A stretch of DNA of 64,000 nucleotides from Blastocatellia bacterium (lineage in GTDB: Bacteria > Acidobacteriota > Blastocatellia > UBA7656 > JADIYM01): contig JAJTWZ010000016.1 in assembly GCA_021463145.1 (NCBI GenBank), forward strand, positions 1-64,000, in the 5' to 3' direction. A program made the translations under genes and the position numbers. The notes beneath the pieces were generated by a model that saw only the letters and a program-made list of their open reading frames with translations, was not told where the DNA came from and did not search any database. Below, piece by piece: positions 17,327 through 28,275 of the stretch (positions are counted from its first letter, which is position 1; each line of letters begins with the position of its first letter).

Positions 17327-18430
17327 ATGATGCACGGCGTGAACTTCGTCGTTCGACGGCTCGCGTTCTCGGTTGGATTCGGCTTCGCCTGCATCATCAC
17401 ACTCGCAGGAACCGACGCGATGGCTGCGGCGGCCGGGCATCACGTTCAAGACGCTGCACCGCAGGCCGTGGTACCGCAGACGGCTGCACCGGACCTTCGA
17501 CCGGCGCAGGACATCGACGCCTTGAAGAAGGAATTCGACGCCGGCATCGAGCGGCTGAAGAAGGGCGATGCGACCGTCGACGTGCGGCGTCTGCGGATGC
17601 TTGCGACCGAACTGCCGGGGTACCGCCCGGACGCGCGCGGCGCCAGTGCAACGGCGATGATCGAAGCGATACAGCGCGGGGAGATGCAACAGGTACTCGA
17701 CCTCGCCCTTACGGACCTCGGTGTGGACTATCTCGACATCGACGCGCACCTCGTCGCGGTCGTCGCAAGTCAGGCGCTCGGTGATGCGCCGGCAGCGGCG
17801 CATCATGAATTCGTCGTTCGTCGCATTCTCGAGTCGATGACGTCCGCAGGCGACGGATCGACACCGGCGCAGGCGTTCTCCGTCATCACGATCCGCGAGC
17901 AGGACGCGCTGCTTCGCGTCCTTGGCCTGCAGGTCACGTCGCAGACCGCCGAGGACGCCGACAAACACTTCTTCGACGTCCTCGTCGTACTCGACCGGAA
18001 GACGAATGCCGAACGGCGCGTCTACTTCAACATCGACCCGATCGTGAAGTACCGACGTGCGCGCGCCGCTTCCCCGCCCGCCGACGGTCGTGCCGCAGAC
18101 GGACAGACTCTCGACGGATTGACGGTCCAGTCCGGCACGACCGGCGCGACCGGCGCGCCGGAAGTCGTCGCCGGGCGCGTACTCGTGCGACGTCCAGCTC
18201 AATATCCGAACGAAGCCCGCAGCCAGCGCCTAGCGGATGACGTCATCGTCGAAGTCGACGTGGACGAGACCGGAAACGTGACCGGCGCCCGTGTTCTGAA
18301 GGGACTTCTCGTCTTCCGACCTGCTGCGATTGCGGCCGCGCGACAGTGGGTGTTCGAGCCGACGCTGCTCCTCGGCACGCCAGTGAAGGTGCGGGGCACG
18401 ATCACGTTCCGGTTCCGCGCGTCGATGTGA
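17327..18430 (+). CDS. Secreted TonB C-terminal-domain protein, paralogue 1
   Basis: This 367-residue exported protein has an N-terminal hydrophobic segment (LAFSVGFGFACIITLAGTDAMA) as signal peptide. Next comes a DUF4919-like region (EFDAGIERLKKGDATVDVRRL, then YLDIDAHLVAVVASQALGD and SVITIREQDALLRVLG). A low-complexity Gly/Thr/Ala linker follows, then a C-terminal TonB-like domain (QYPNEARSQRLADDVIVEVDVDE, ending FRPAAIAAARQWVFEPTLL). Two close paralogues lie at 26794-27939 and 28276-29469, and the tail of a fourth at 21258-21386. Unlike true TonB there is no energising TM anchor other than the cleavable one, so a periplasmic role outside siderophore uptake is likely. Confidence 0.85.
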   Translation: MMHGVNFVVRRLAFSVGFGFACIITLAGTDAMAAAAGHHVQDAAPQAVVPQTAAPDLRPAQDIDALKKEFDAGIERLKKGDATVDVRRLRMLATELPGYRPDARGASATAMIEAIQRGEMQQVLDLALTDLGVDYLDIDAHLVAVVASQALGDAPAAAHHEFVVRRILESMTSAGDGSTPAQAFSVITIREQDALLRVLGLQVTSQTAEDADKHFFDVLVVLDRKTNAERRVYFNIDPIVKYRRARAASPPADGRAADGQTLDGLTVQSGTTGATGAPEVVAGRVLVRRPAQYPNEARSQRLADDVIVEVDVDETGNVTGARVLKGLLVFRPAAIAAARQWVFEPTLLLGTPVKVRGTITFRFRASM

Positions 18431-18458
18431 ATGGACGGGACGGACCGAACCGCCGCCG

Positions 18459-19535
18459 CTACGGCGCGGCCTCGAGCCCGGCGCGGAGCGTGATCTCGGA
18501 GCCGGAGGTCACCTCGATCGTGCGCGTCCATTCGGCGTAGCCCTTCGCCGTCACGCGGATCACGTGGCGGCCGGGCGCAAGCTTCAGGCTCGACGGCGTA
18601 TTCCCGACGAAGACATCGTCGACGTAGATGTCGCCGATCACGTCTCCCGAGTCCACGCGGATGGTCGCGGGCGCAGGAGGCGGACCAGGAGTCGTGGTCG
18701 GCGGACCGGGCACGGCTGACGGACCGGGCGCCGCGGACGGCGGCACCCCTGACGGAGCCGGCGACACCGCAGGCGCATCGGTTTCCGGCGGTGCGCTGGA
18801 CGCCGGCGGCGCTCCCGATGGCGGCGCTCCCGCCGATGGCGGCGCCGCACTCGACGATGGCGGCTCGACCACCGTCGGGACCGTGTCCACTCCCACACCT
18901 TCCTCGCTCCGCGCCGTCGATCTTCCCGCCTTCTCGTCGTTGCCCGCCGTCCGCTGCACCGTCGCCGCCTTCGCGGCGTCGTCGACCTCCTTCAGTTCCT
19001 TCTCCGTCGGCTGCGCCACTTCCGTGATGGCGACGTTCGCCGGCACCTCGTCGCGATCCTTCGGACTCACCGCCACGGGCTGTCCCGTCACGCTGCTCAG
19101 CGCGAGCAGGATCGCTCGGAAGTTGTCCTTGTGGCCCTGCAGCAGCATGCCCGCGCGCTTGCCGTCCGCCGTCGAGTAATCCACGCCGATGAAGTGCTTC
19201 TTCGTCTTGTGGAACAGCCCGAACAGCGCGAGCGGCGCCACGAGGATCCCGAGCGCGATCATCGTCCCGACACGCCGATGTGCTTCCTGCCCGTAGCTGA
19301 TGCTCGACACGCGCGCGGGATCGATCACGAGCCGCTGGCCGTCCTTCAGCTCGATCGTGATGTCGGACGACGTGATCGTCAGCTGGTTGTCCCAGTCGTC
19401 GGGCTTCGTCTTCGTCGCGACCGTGCCGCCGTTGTACCGGACCTTGTCCCAGGTGTTGCCCTGCGCGCGCACCGGCTGCGCCGTCAAGAGCACGAAGGCG
19501 AGCAGCGTCGCAGCGGCAGTCGCGTTTGTCAGCAT
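18459..19535 (-). CDS. Secreted PEGA-domain protein
   Basis: The protein has 358 residues with a clear signal peptide (ATLLAFVLLTAQPVRAQG). The N-terminal part (VRYNGGTVATKTKPDDWDNQ, KDGQRLVIDPARVSSISYGQ) resembles a small beta-barrel of unknown role, followed by a single membrane-like stretch (GTMIALGILVAPLALFGLFH). A 100-residue Pro/Ala/Ser-rich linker leads to a PEGA domain at the end (GDIYVDDVFVGNTPSSLKLA, GRHVIRVTAKGYAEW). The ATG at 19535 has GGAGG 9 bases upstream. PEGA domains occur in surface proteins and beside Ser/Thr kinases; the function is otherwise unknown. Confidence 0.88.
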   Translation of the reverse strand: MLTNATAAATLLAFVLLTAQPVRAQGNTWDKVRYNGGTVATKTKPDDWDNQLTITSSDITIELKDGQRLVIDPARVSSISYGQEAHRRVGTMIALGILVAPLALFGLFHKTKKHFIGVDYSTADGKRAGMLLQGHKDNFRAILLALSSVTGQPVAVSPKDRDEVPANVAITEVAQPTEKELKEVDDAAKAATVQRTAGNDEKAGRSTARSEEGVGVDTVPTVVEPPSSSAAPPSAGAPPSGAPPASSAPPETDAPAVSPAPSGVPPSAAPGPSAVPGPPTTTPGPPPAPATIRVDSGDVIGDIYVDDVFVGNTPSSLKLAPGRHVIRVTAKGYAEWTRTIEVTSGSEITLRAGLEAAP

Positions 19536-19604
19536 GGCGATGGTCCTCCGGTGGGAGTGTACACCCGGAGAACGTGGCCGATCGTCCGATCGCAGTGCCC
19601 GGTC

Positions 19605-19713
19605 GGAACGATCAGAGCAGGGAGCGGTAGCGACCTGGTGGTGGTCCGGGGCATTCGACGTGGAATGACCGCACGACCACCAGGTCGCTACCGCTCCCTG
19701 CTCTGATCGTTCC
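19605..19713. repeat. Palindromic element with 38-base perfect arms (GGGAGCGGTAGCGACC family)
   Basis: The arms 19605-19642 and 19676-19713 are perfect inverted copies around a 33-base centre. The core of the arm is CAGGGAGCGGTAGCGACCTG. A second copy lies at 21396-21507 and a divergent relative at 39538-39620. It sits between the PEGA gene (leftward) and the TPR gene (rightward), so it does not act as a simple terminator there; it most resembles a MITE or REP element. Confidence 0.9.
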
Positions 19714-19795
19714 TTCGAAAGCACGCGTCCTAGAGAAATTGATGTACGCTGTGCGAACGGGTCACACTCCCACGACCACGCCGAAAGGACTCGCA

Positions 19796-20824
19796 ATGAA
19801 GAGACCGAAGCGAGAGAGAACGCCGAAGCGGAGCGGCGTTGCGCAGCCTCCACCCGGCCCGCCGCTCGGCCGCCTCGGCTCGGAGCGAATCATGGCCGAC
19901 ATCACTCGGGCCCTTGGATCGCGGAACTTCTCCTCGTTCGAAGAGGTGAACGCCTTCCTGGCTGGTGCGACGCAGGCCGAAGTCGTTGCTCCCGAACCGG
20001 CAACGCCTCTCGAGAGGGCACAGAGCCTCGTCTATGACGCGTGGGACGCCGTGGGTCCCCGGCGGATCGAGCTCGCCCGCGAAGCACTCGCCATCTCCGA
20101 AGACTGCGCCGATGCGTGGATCGTCCTCGCCACCGACGACGCGACGACGATCGACGATGCAAGGGTGTTGATCGAACGCGCGGTCGCGGCCGGCGAACGG
20201 GCGCTCGGCGTCGCGTTCTTCGAGGAAAATGTCGGACATTTCTGGGGCATCCTCGAGACGCGTCCTTACATGCGCGCCCGCCGAGAGTTGGCCAACCTGT
20301 ACCTCGCCTCCGGCGAGCACGAGATCGCCTCCGTTCTCCTGGAGGACCTGCTTCGGCTCAACCCGGGCGATAACCAGGGCAACCGATACGAACTCCTGGA
20401 GTGCTTCCAGTTGATGGGCGACGACGTTCGCGTCGGCCACCTTCTCGATCGTTACGACGACGATTCGGCGGCCGAGTGGGTGTACGGTCGAGCGCTCTGG
20501 GCGTATCGCGTGTATGGCGATGGGCCGTTCGCGATCGCTGCGCTCGAAGAAGCGTTCGCCGCGAATCCCTACATCGCACCATACATGTTCGGTCTCTGGA
20601 GAGTACCTGCCGAACCGCCGGACAGCTACACGCCCGGGAGCGTGGACGAAGCAGCGCTCTATGTCGGCTATTTCGGCCAGCTCTGGAGCGACACGCCGGG
20701 CGCGTCGGAGTGGCACTACGAGTTCGTCAACAAGAAGATCGAGCGTTCAGGGGCGGGGAACCGGAGGAAATCGAAGAAGCCACGCCTGAAGTCGGTGCCG
20801 ACGAAGAAAGGCACCGGCAGGTAA
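19796..20824 (+). CDS. TPR-like hypothetical protein
   Basis: This 342-residue soluble protein starts with a basic tail (MKRPKRERTPKRSG). The body is helical and contains tetratricopeptide-like repeats, visible as LAREALAISEDCADAWIVLA, RRELANLYLASGEHEIASVL and GDGPFAIAALEEAFAANPYI. The segment GHFWGILETRPYMRARRELA followed by LLRLNPGDNQGNRYELLE is a signature found in a widespread family of TPR proteins resembling ST7. AAAGGA lies 7 bases before the ATG at 19796, which favours it over the ATG at 19739. The C-terminus is again Lys/Arg rich. The role is unknown. Confidence 0.85.
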   Translation: MKRPKRERTPKRSGVAQPPPGPPLGRLGSERIMADITRALGSRNFSSFEEVNAFLAGATQAEVVAPEPATPLERAQSLVYDAWDAVGPRRIELAREALAISEDCADAWIVLATDDATTIDDARVLIERAVAAGERALGVAFFEENVGHFWGILETRPYMRARRELANLYLASGEHEIASVLLEDLLRLNPGDNQGNRYELLECFQLMGDDVRVGHLLDRYDDDSAAEWVYGRALWAYRVYGDGPFAIAALEEAFAANPYIAPYMFGLWRVPAEPPDSYTPGSVDEAALYVGYFGQLWSDTPGASEWHYEFVNKKIERSGAGNRRKSKKPRLKSVPTKKGTGR

Positions 20825-20884
20825 GTCGGACGACCTCGGCACTTGCCTGGCTCGTGAAGTCCGCGACCGGAGGTACTCGACACG

Positions 20885-21217
20885 ATGAAAGGATTGGATC
20901 CGATACCCGAGAAGGACTGGAAGGTTCTCCGCTCGCTGAAGGACGACGCCCTCGAGCGGTACTTCGAGGGTGTGCTCGCCGAGGTCGCCGCGTGTGCGGC
21001 GGGTGACGGCGGAACGGCGAAGGAGCGCTACCACGCGCTCTGGAAGTTGCTCGAAGAGCGGGACGAACTGATCGAGGTGGCGTTCGACGACCATCGTCGC
21101 TCGAATGCGCACATGAAACTGCTGGCCTTGCGCGGACGCGGATTGCTCACCGAGGAGGAGTTCCAGCGGTTCAGCGCGGAGACACGCGAATGGGTGCAGT
21201 CTGTTCTCAATAGGTGA
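20885..21217 (+). CDS. Small helical hypothetical protein
   Basis: This 110-residue, charged, all-helical protein (DPIPEKDWKVLRSLKDDALE, then KERYHALWKLLEERDELIEV) has no signal peptide. It follows the TPR gene by 60 bases on the same strand and may be co-transcribed. I do not recognise the family. Confidence 0.75.
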   Translation: MKGLDPIPEKDWKVLRSLKDDALERYFEGVLAEVAACAAGDGGTAKERYHALWKLLEERDELIEVAFDDHRRSNAHMKLLALRGRGLLTEEEFQRFSAETREWVQSVLNR

Positions 21218-21257
21218 GTCCGCACGCCTCGGTAGAACTCACGCGCCGCGCTCTTCG

Positions 21258-21386
21258 ATGAGCCATCCGTTGTTGCGTGACGCGGCGGTCGAGGCCGCAC
21301 GGGGATGGGTCTTCACGCCGACGGTGATTCAGGGATTTCCGGTGAAGGTCATCGGAACGATCACGTTCAACTTCCGGAGGGGCTGA
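21258..21386 (+). pseudogene. Detached C-terminal fragment of a fourth TonB-tail paralogue
   Basis: The 42 codons read MSHPLLRDAAVEAARGWVFT and end FPVKVIGTITFNFRRG. They are nearly identical to the last 42 residues of the paralogue at 26794-27939 (GHPLLRDAAVKAARGWVFTP...VKVIGTITLNFRQG). Traces of the preceding codons are visible for about 20 bases upstream but out of frame, and the rest of the gene is absent. The fragment is followed within 10 bases by the palindromic element at 21396-21507, which suggests that the element, or recombination at it, was involved in the loss. Confidence 0.85.
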
Positions 21387-21395
21387 AGGCCGAAT

Positions 21396-21507
21396 GCAGC
21401 GACTATCAGGGCAGGGAGCGGTAGCGACCTGGTGGTCGTTCGGTCTAACAACGTTGAACGCATCGAACGGCCACCAGGTCGCTACCGCTCCCTGCTCTGA
21501 TCGTTCC
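21396..21507. repeat. Second copy of the GGGAGCGGTAGCGACC palindrome
   Basis: Arms at 21411-21435 and 21471-21495 are perfect inverted copies, and weaker pairing extends outward to both ends. The right arm with its CTCTGATCGTTCC end is the same as in the copy at 19605-19713. The centre differs. It lies between a gene fragment and the nucleotidyltransferase pair. Confidence 0.88.
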
Positions 21508-21544
21508 GGTGAAGGCACACGAGTAGAATGGTCCTCGACACGCG

Positions 21545-22057
21545 ATGCCGATCGATCGACCAACCTGGACACCCGTTTTCGAAGCGCTCAACCGCGCCGG
21601 CGTGCGTTACGTCGTCGTCGGCGGGCTTGCGGTCGTCCTCCACGGCTACGTGCGGCTCACGGCGGATGTCGATCTGCTGATCGACCTCGACGAAACGGCG
21701 GCTCGCAATGCCATCACCGCGCTCGTCGGCATCGGACTTCGGCCCACGCTGCCCGTCGATCCTATCGGATTCGCGGACCCGGAAGTCCGGCGACAGTGGC
21801 GGGAGCGAAACATGGTCGTCTTCAACCTGATCGATCCCGAAGCCGGTCGCGCCGTCGACCTCTTCATCGAACCGCCCCTGGAGTTCGACGGCGTGTGGAG
21901 GAGATCGGATGCGAGGGAGTATCACGGCGTCCCGATTCGGATCGCTTCCATTCCCGACCTCATCGACATGAAGCGCCAATCGGGTCGTCCCGAGGATCTG
22001 CTCGACATCGCGCACCTGTCGGCCATCGAACTGGGGCGATCGGAGGAGCCGTCGTGA
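21545..22057 (+). CDS. Nucleotidyltransferase-fold protein of a toxin-antitoxin-like pair
   Basis: This 170-residue protein is of the polymerase-beta/AbiEii-like nucleotidyltransferase superfamily: VRYVVVGGLAVVLHGYVRLT with the GG motif, TADVDLLIDLD with the DxD metal ligands, and a third acidic strand AVDLFIEP. The C-terminal DLIDMKRQSGRPEDLLDIAH is the usual Lys/Arg-rich helix. Relatives act as toxins that modify tRNA ends or proteins, or as resistance-type transferases. It overlaps the next gene by 4 bases (GTGA), which fits a two-gene module. Similar pairs occur at 38.6-39.5 kb and, broken, at 48.7 kb. Confidence 0.88.
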   Translation: MPIDRPTWTPVFEALNRAGVRYVVVGGLAVVLHGYVRLTADVDLLIDLDETAARNAITALVGIGLRPTLPVDPIGFADPEVRRQWRERNMVVFNLIDPEAGRAVDLFIEPPLEFDGVWRRSDAREYHGVPIRIASIPDLIDMKRQSGRPEDLLDIAHLSAIELGRSEEPS

Positions 22058-22503
22058 CACGTTCACCCGGCGGACGCGTGCGCAAGTCCGAATCGGATGC
22101 GTGGAGCGCGCATCGCGAGCTGCAGCATTCGTTCTGGCGCTCGATGCCGGCGAGCCTTCGGATTGCGTGGCTCGAAGAGGCCGTCGGTGCGGCCTACCGC
22201 GCCGGAACGTTGCCGCGTCTGGAAGGTGTCGACCGGGACGCCGCACCCGTCGTTCCACTCATCGGTTCGAGCGAAGACGTCGCGCGCGCCGACGTTGCCC
22301 GCGCGGAGATCCTCGAACGCGTGCGGACGTACTGTCGTGGACCGGTGCCGGGCGGTGTCGAGCCGATGGCGTTCGCGGCGTTCGGCGCCGAATTGCAGTT
22401 CGCCCTCTGGCGCGAAGCGGACGCGCGGTTCTGGATCGATATCGAGGACGCCTCGATCGACGCCATCGCGGCGCGCGTGATTGTGCCGCCCGTGGAACCG
22501 TAG
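22054..22503 (+). CDS. Partner gene of the nucleotidyltransferase, with a C-terminal extension
   Basis: The 149 residues start at a GTG overlapping the upstream stop; CGGAGGAG precedes it. The first 60 residues (ESDAWSAHRELQHSFWRSMP, ASLRIAWLEEAVGAAYRAG) resemble the short helical partners that accompany AbiEii-like transferases. The remainder (residues 65-149) is an acidic region I do not recognise; partners are usually shorter. It may neutralise or scaffold the transferase; this is inferred from the gene pair. Confidence 0.65.
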   Translation: MTRSPGGRVRKSESDAWSAHRELQHSFWRSMPASLRIAWLEEAVGAAYRAGTLPRLEGVDRDAAPVVPLIGSSEDVARADVARAEILERVRTYCRGPVPGGVEPMAFAAFGAELQFALWREADARFWIDIEDASIDAIAARVIVPPVEP

Positions 22504-22597
22504 GCCGCACTCGCGATCCGCGATCGGCCGGACGTGTTCGGGCTCCGTCCTGAAAATCCTGTAACCTCGCCCGCTCTTTCCTGTAGAAACCTCCGCG

Positions 22598-25720
<3,123 letters not shown>

Positions 25721-25724
25721 CGGT

Positions 25725-26606
25725 ATGTGGAGACGAGGTTGGCGGGGACGGGGGTATTCCGGAACCCGGTACGCGACGAATGCTCCGGTCGACGTCCGGG
25801 GCGGAATCAAGGCGCAGGCGCAGAGCGGCAGCTTCGGAAAGAGCTGGTGGGCGAAGCGTTGGATCGACGTGCTCGAGGGGTTCGACATCGGCCCGCGATT
25901 GTCGCGCGGCAAGAGCTATGCGCGGCGCGGACAGGTCACGTCGATCGAGGTGACGAAGGGCCGCGTCGTGGCATCCGTCCAGGGTTCGCGGTTGAGTCCG
26001 TACGAAGTAGAGATCACGGTGAAGGCGCTTGCGGGCGAGGAATGGGAGCGTGTGGCCGCGGCGCTCGCGTCCGAGGTGTTCTTCGCGGCGAAGCTGCTTG
26101 GCGGGGAGATGCCGGACGAGATCGAGCGTGTCTTTACCGCGGCCGGATCGGCGTTGTTTCCGGCGGCGCTGCAGGATCTGGAGACGCGATGTTCGTGTCC
26201 GGACTGGTCGAATCCCTGCAAGCACGTCGCGGCGGTCTACTACCTGCTGGGTGAAGAGTTCGATCGAGATCCGTTTCTCGTCTTCACGTTGAGGGGCATG
26301 TCACGGACGGAGTTCGTCGGTCTGCTTGGGGGATCGGCGGGTGACGGTGGAGAGTCGCCGGCGCTCGGTCATCGCGCGTCCGAGCCGCTCGCTTCCGATC
26401 CGGAGTCGTTCTGGGAAGGCGGGGCACTGCCGGACGACGTGTATGGAGTCGTGCAGGCGCCGCCCGTCGGCGCCGCGCTTGTGCGGCGGCTGGGCGGCTT
26501 CCCGTTCTGGCGTGGTAAGGAGCCGTTCATCGAGTCGGTCGAACCGCTGTACCAGCGTGCGACGGAACGCGCGATCGGCGAGCTGGCCGGGGAGCGGGAT
26601 AGCTGA
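25725..26606 (+). CDS. SWIM zinc-finger protein, partner of the SNF2 helicase
   Basis: The protein has 293 residues from the ATG at 25725; an in-frame ATG at 25704 overlapping the helicase is the alternative. The N-terminus WWAKRWIDVLEGFDIGPRLS and the SWIM finger CSCPDWSNPCKHVAAVYYLL (CxC...CxH) are typical of the family encoded next to SNF2 helicases. The C-terminal part is variable. The tight coupling suggests it forms a complex with the preceding helicase and supplies DNA or protein binding. In the locus at 3.2-5.1 kb the SWIM finger is fused to the helicase instead. Confidence 0.92.
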   Translation: MWRRGWRGRGYSGTRYATNAPVDVRGGIKAQAQSGSFGKSWWAKRWIDVLEGFDIGPRLSRGKSYARRGQVTSIEVTKGRVVASVQGSRLSPYEVEITVKALAGEEWERVAAALASEVFFAAKLLGGEMPDEIERVFTAAGSALFPAALQDLETRCSCPDWSNPCKHVAAVYYLLGEEFDRDPFLVFTLRGMSRTEFVGLLGGSAGDGGESPALGHRASEPLASDPESFWEGGALPDDVYGVVQAPPVGAALVRRLGGFPFWRGKEPFIESVEPLYQRATERAIGELAGERDS

Positions 26607-26623
26607 CGCCGAGGACCGCTGCA

Positions 26624-26708
26624 AGTAGACAGGATTACGGGGATTGTCAGGATTAACAGGACTTCGCCCTGCATTTCAATCCTTTAAGTCCTGCAATCCT
26701 GTCTTCTC
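26624..26708. repeat. ACAGGATT palindromic element, copy 1
   Basis: Left arm AGTAGACAGGATTACGGGG and right arm ...GCAATCCTGTCTTCTCT are imperfect inverted copies around a centre starting CTTCGCCCTGCATTTCAA. It lies 18 bases after the SWIM gene stop. The centre is shared with copy 2 at 29720-29807, so these two are recent relatives. Confidence 0.88.
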
Positions 26709-26793
26709 TCCGCAACCGTTCTTTTCGAATCCCGTGAATTCTCCACACTCCCGATCTCTTTCGTGGCAGGCTCCGGAGGCGCACAATGCCAGC

Positions 26794-27939
26794 ATGATCA
26801 CTCCATCCCGAGCGTTAGTCGCCGTTGCGGCCTTCGCCGTGATCGCAACCCCGTCGAACGCCGAAATCGCGCGTGCGCAGAACGAAGCGAAAGCGCCGGG
26901 CGCAATTTCGAAACGACCGGACACGGAAGCGATTCAGCGAGCCTACGACGACGGGATCGCGCGACTGAAGCGGTCCGACACTACCGTCGACTTTCAAGCG
27001 CTTCGAATGCTGGCGACCGAACTCCCGGGCTACGAACCGTATGCCCCTGGGCGCAATCGGGCCGAAACGAACGCCGCGTCGAACCGTGGCGATTACAGGG
27101 AGGTCCTGAGGCTTGCGAAAATCGACCTCGAATCCGATTACCTCGACATAGACGCGCACCTCGATGCGATGGTCGCCACCAAAACGCTCGGCGACCTTAC
27201 AGCGTATGCGCACCATCGCTTCGTCGCTTTCGGGATCGTCTTTTCGATCCTTACCGCCGGTGACGGAAAGAAGCCCGAGTCCGCTTTCACCGTCATCTCG
27301 GTACGCGAACAGACTGCCGTACTCGCATCGCTCAAGCTGCAACGGAAGAGTCAGACGTTCGATCGTGTCGGAGAACACACGCTCGACGTACTCACCGTTA
27401 TCGATCCCGAAACCAAGTCCGAATCGAAGCTCTACTTCAACGTCGACACTCTCGTAGCGCACCAGACGAAACAGTTCGGGCCGGGCAGGGATGCGCCGAT
27501 GTTGTCGAGCGGGGTCATCGGAGGCGTACCGGGTGGCGTGCCCGGCGGAGTGCCTGGTGGCGTGCCTGGTGGTGTGCCTGGCGGGGTCGTCGGTGGCGAA
27601 CCTGTGTCGCCGTACCCGGACACCCCGGCCGGAGAGCCGCCGCCTCGTCCCAGAGTTATGCGGGTCAGCGGCGGTGTGCTCGCCGGAAAAGCTGTAGAGC
27701 GGCCGCAACCGGAGTATCCGCCGATGGCGAAGGCTGCCGGGATCGAAGGCGCTGTAGTCGTCGAGGTCGTCGTCAACGAGCGGGGTCTGATCGAGTCGGC
27801 GCGCGCCGTTTCCGGACATCCACTACTGCGCGACGCCGCAGTGAAAGCCGCACGCGGATGGGTCTTTACTCCGACGTTGTTCGAAGGAGTACCAGTGAAG
27901 GTCATTGGTACGATCACGCTCAACTTCCGGCAGGGCTGA
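26794..27939 (+). CDS. Secreted TonB C-terminal-domain protein, paralogue 2
   Basis: The 381 residues have the same order as paralogue 1: signal peptide (RALVAVAAFAVIATPSNAE), DUF4919-like region (AYDDGIARLKRSDTTVDFQA, YLDIDAHLDAMVATKTLGD, FTVISVREQTAVLASL), linker, and TonB-like C-terminus (PPMAKAAGIEGAVVVEVVVN...GWVFTPTLFEGVPVK). The linker contains five near-perfect GGVP units encoded by a 12-base tandem repeat at about 27525-27590. GGAGG lies 14 bases before the ATG, rather far. The next gene is paralogue 3. Confidence 0.87.
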   Translation: MITPSRALVAVAAFAVIATPSNAEIARAQNEAKAPGAISKRPDTEAIQRAYDDGIARLKRSDTTVDFQALRMLATELPGYEPYAPGRNRAETNAASNRGDYREVLRLAKIDLESDYLDIDAHLDAMVATKTLGDLTAYAHHRFVAFGIVFSILTAGDGKKPESAFTVISVREQTAVLASLKLQRKSQTFDRVGEHTLDVLTVIDPETKSESKLYFNVDTLVAHQTKQFGPGRDAPMLSSGVIGGVPGGVPGGVPGGVPGGVPGGVVGGEPVSPYPDTPAGEPPPRPRVMRVSGGVLAGKAVERPQPEYPPMAKAAGIEGAVVVEVVVNERGLIESARAVSGHPLLRDAAVKAARGWVFTPTLFEGVPVKVIGTITLNFRQG

Positions 27940-27961
27940 CGGCAGCCAACTGCGATCGCAT

Positions 27962-27987
27962 CCCGGGTCAGTGAAAGGGGAGTAGAA
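27962..27987. repeat. 26-base direct repeat, copy A
   Basis: CCCGGGTCAGTGAAAGGGGA and the following GTAGAA occur identically at 29693-29718. The two copies bracket paralogue 3 and its flanks, so they may mark the ends of a duplicated or inserted segment. Confidence 0.85.
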
Positions 27988-28003
27988 AGAAATCCCTATA
28001 TGT

Positions 28004-28092
28004 GTTTCGCCCCTCCGGGGCCCGACCGAAATTGGGCGCCTTACCCACGGCTTGCGCCGTGGGCTCTGGTGCTTTCGCGCCTACGGCGCTTC
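28004..28092. repeat. Cluster of three GC-rich hairpins, REP/BIME-like
   Basis: In 90 bases there are three short perfect palindromes: GCCCCTCCGGGGC, CCCACGGCTTGCGCCGTGGG, and the stem in GCTTTCGCGCCTACGGCGCT. Strings of this type recur in many Planctomycetota, Verrucomicrobiota and Acidobacteriota genomes. The region between paralogue 2 and paralogue 3 (27940-28275) otherwise holds no gene that I can support. Confidence 0.7.
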
Positions 28093-28275
28093 AGAATGGC
28101 TCGCGGGCCGTGATGCACCGACCGCGAAGCGAGCGCTGACAGCGCCACGACCCAGCCGGCCCCGCAGCTGCTGGCCGCTTCGGAGCCCTGGCCCTTCATC
28201 GAGACTCGAGAACCGTCGTTTCACTCAGCCTGTCCAACTCTTTCGCTGTAGGCTAGGAGGGAGCAGTATGTCCTC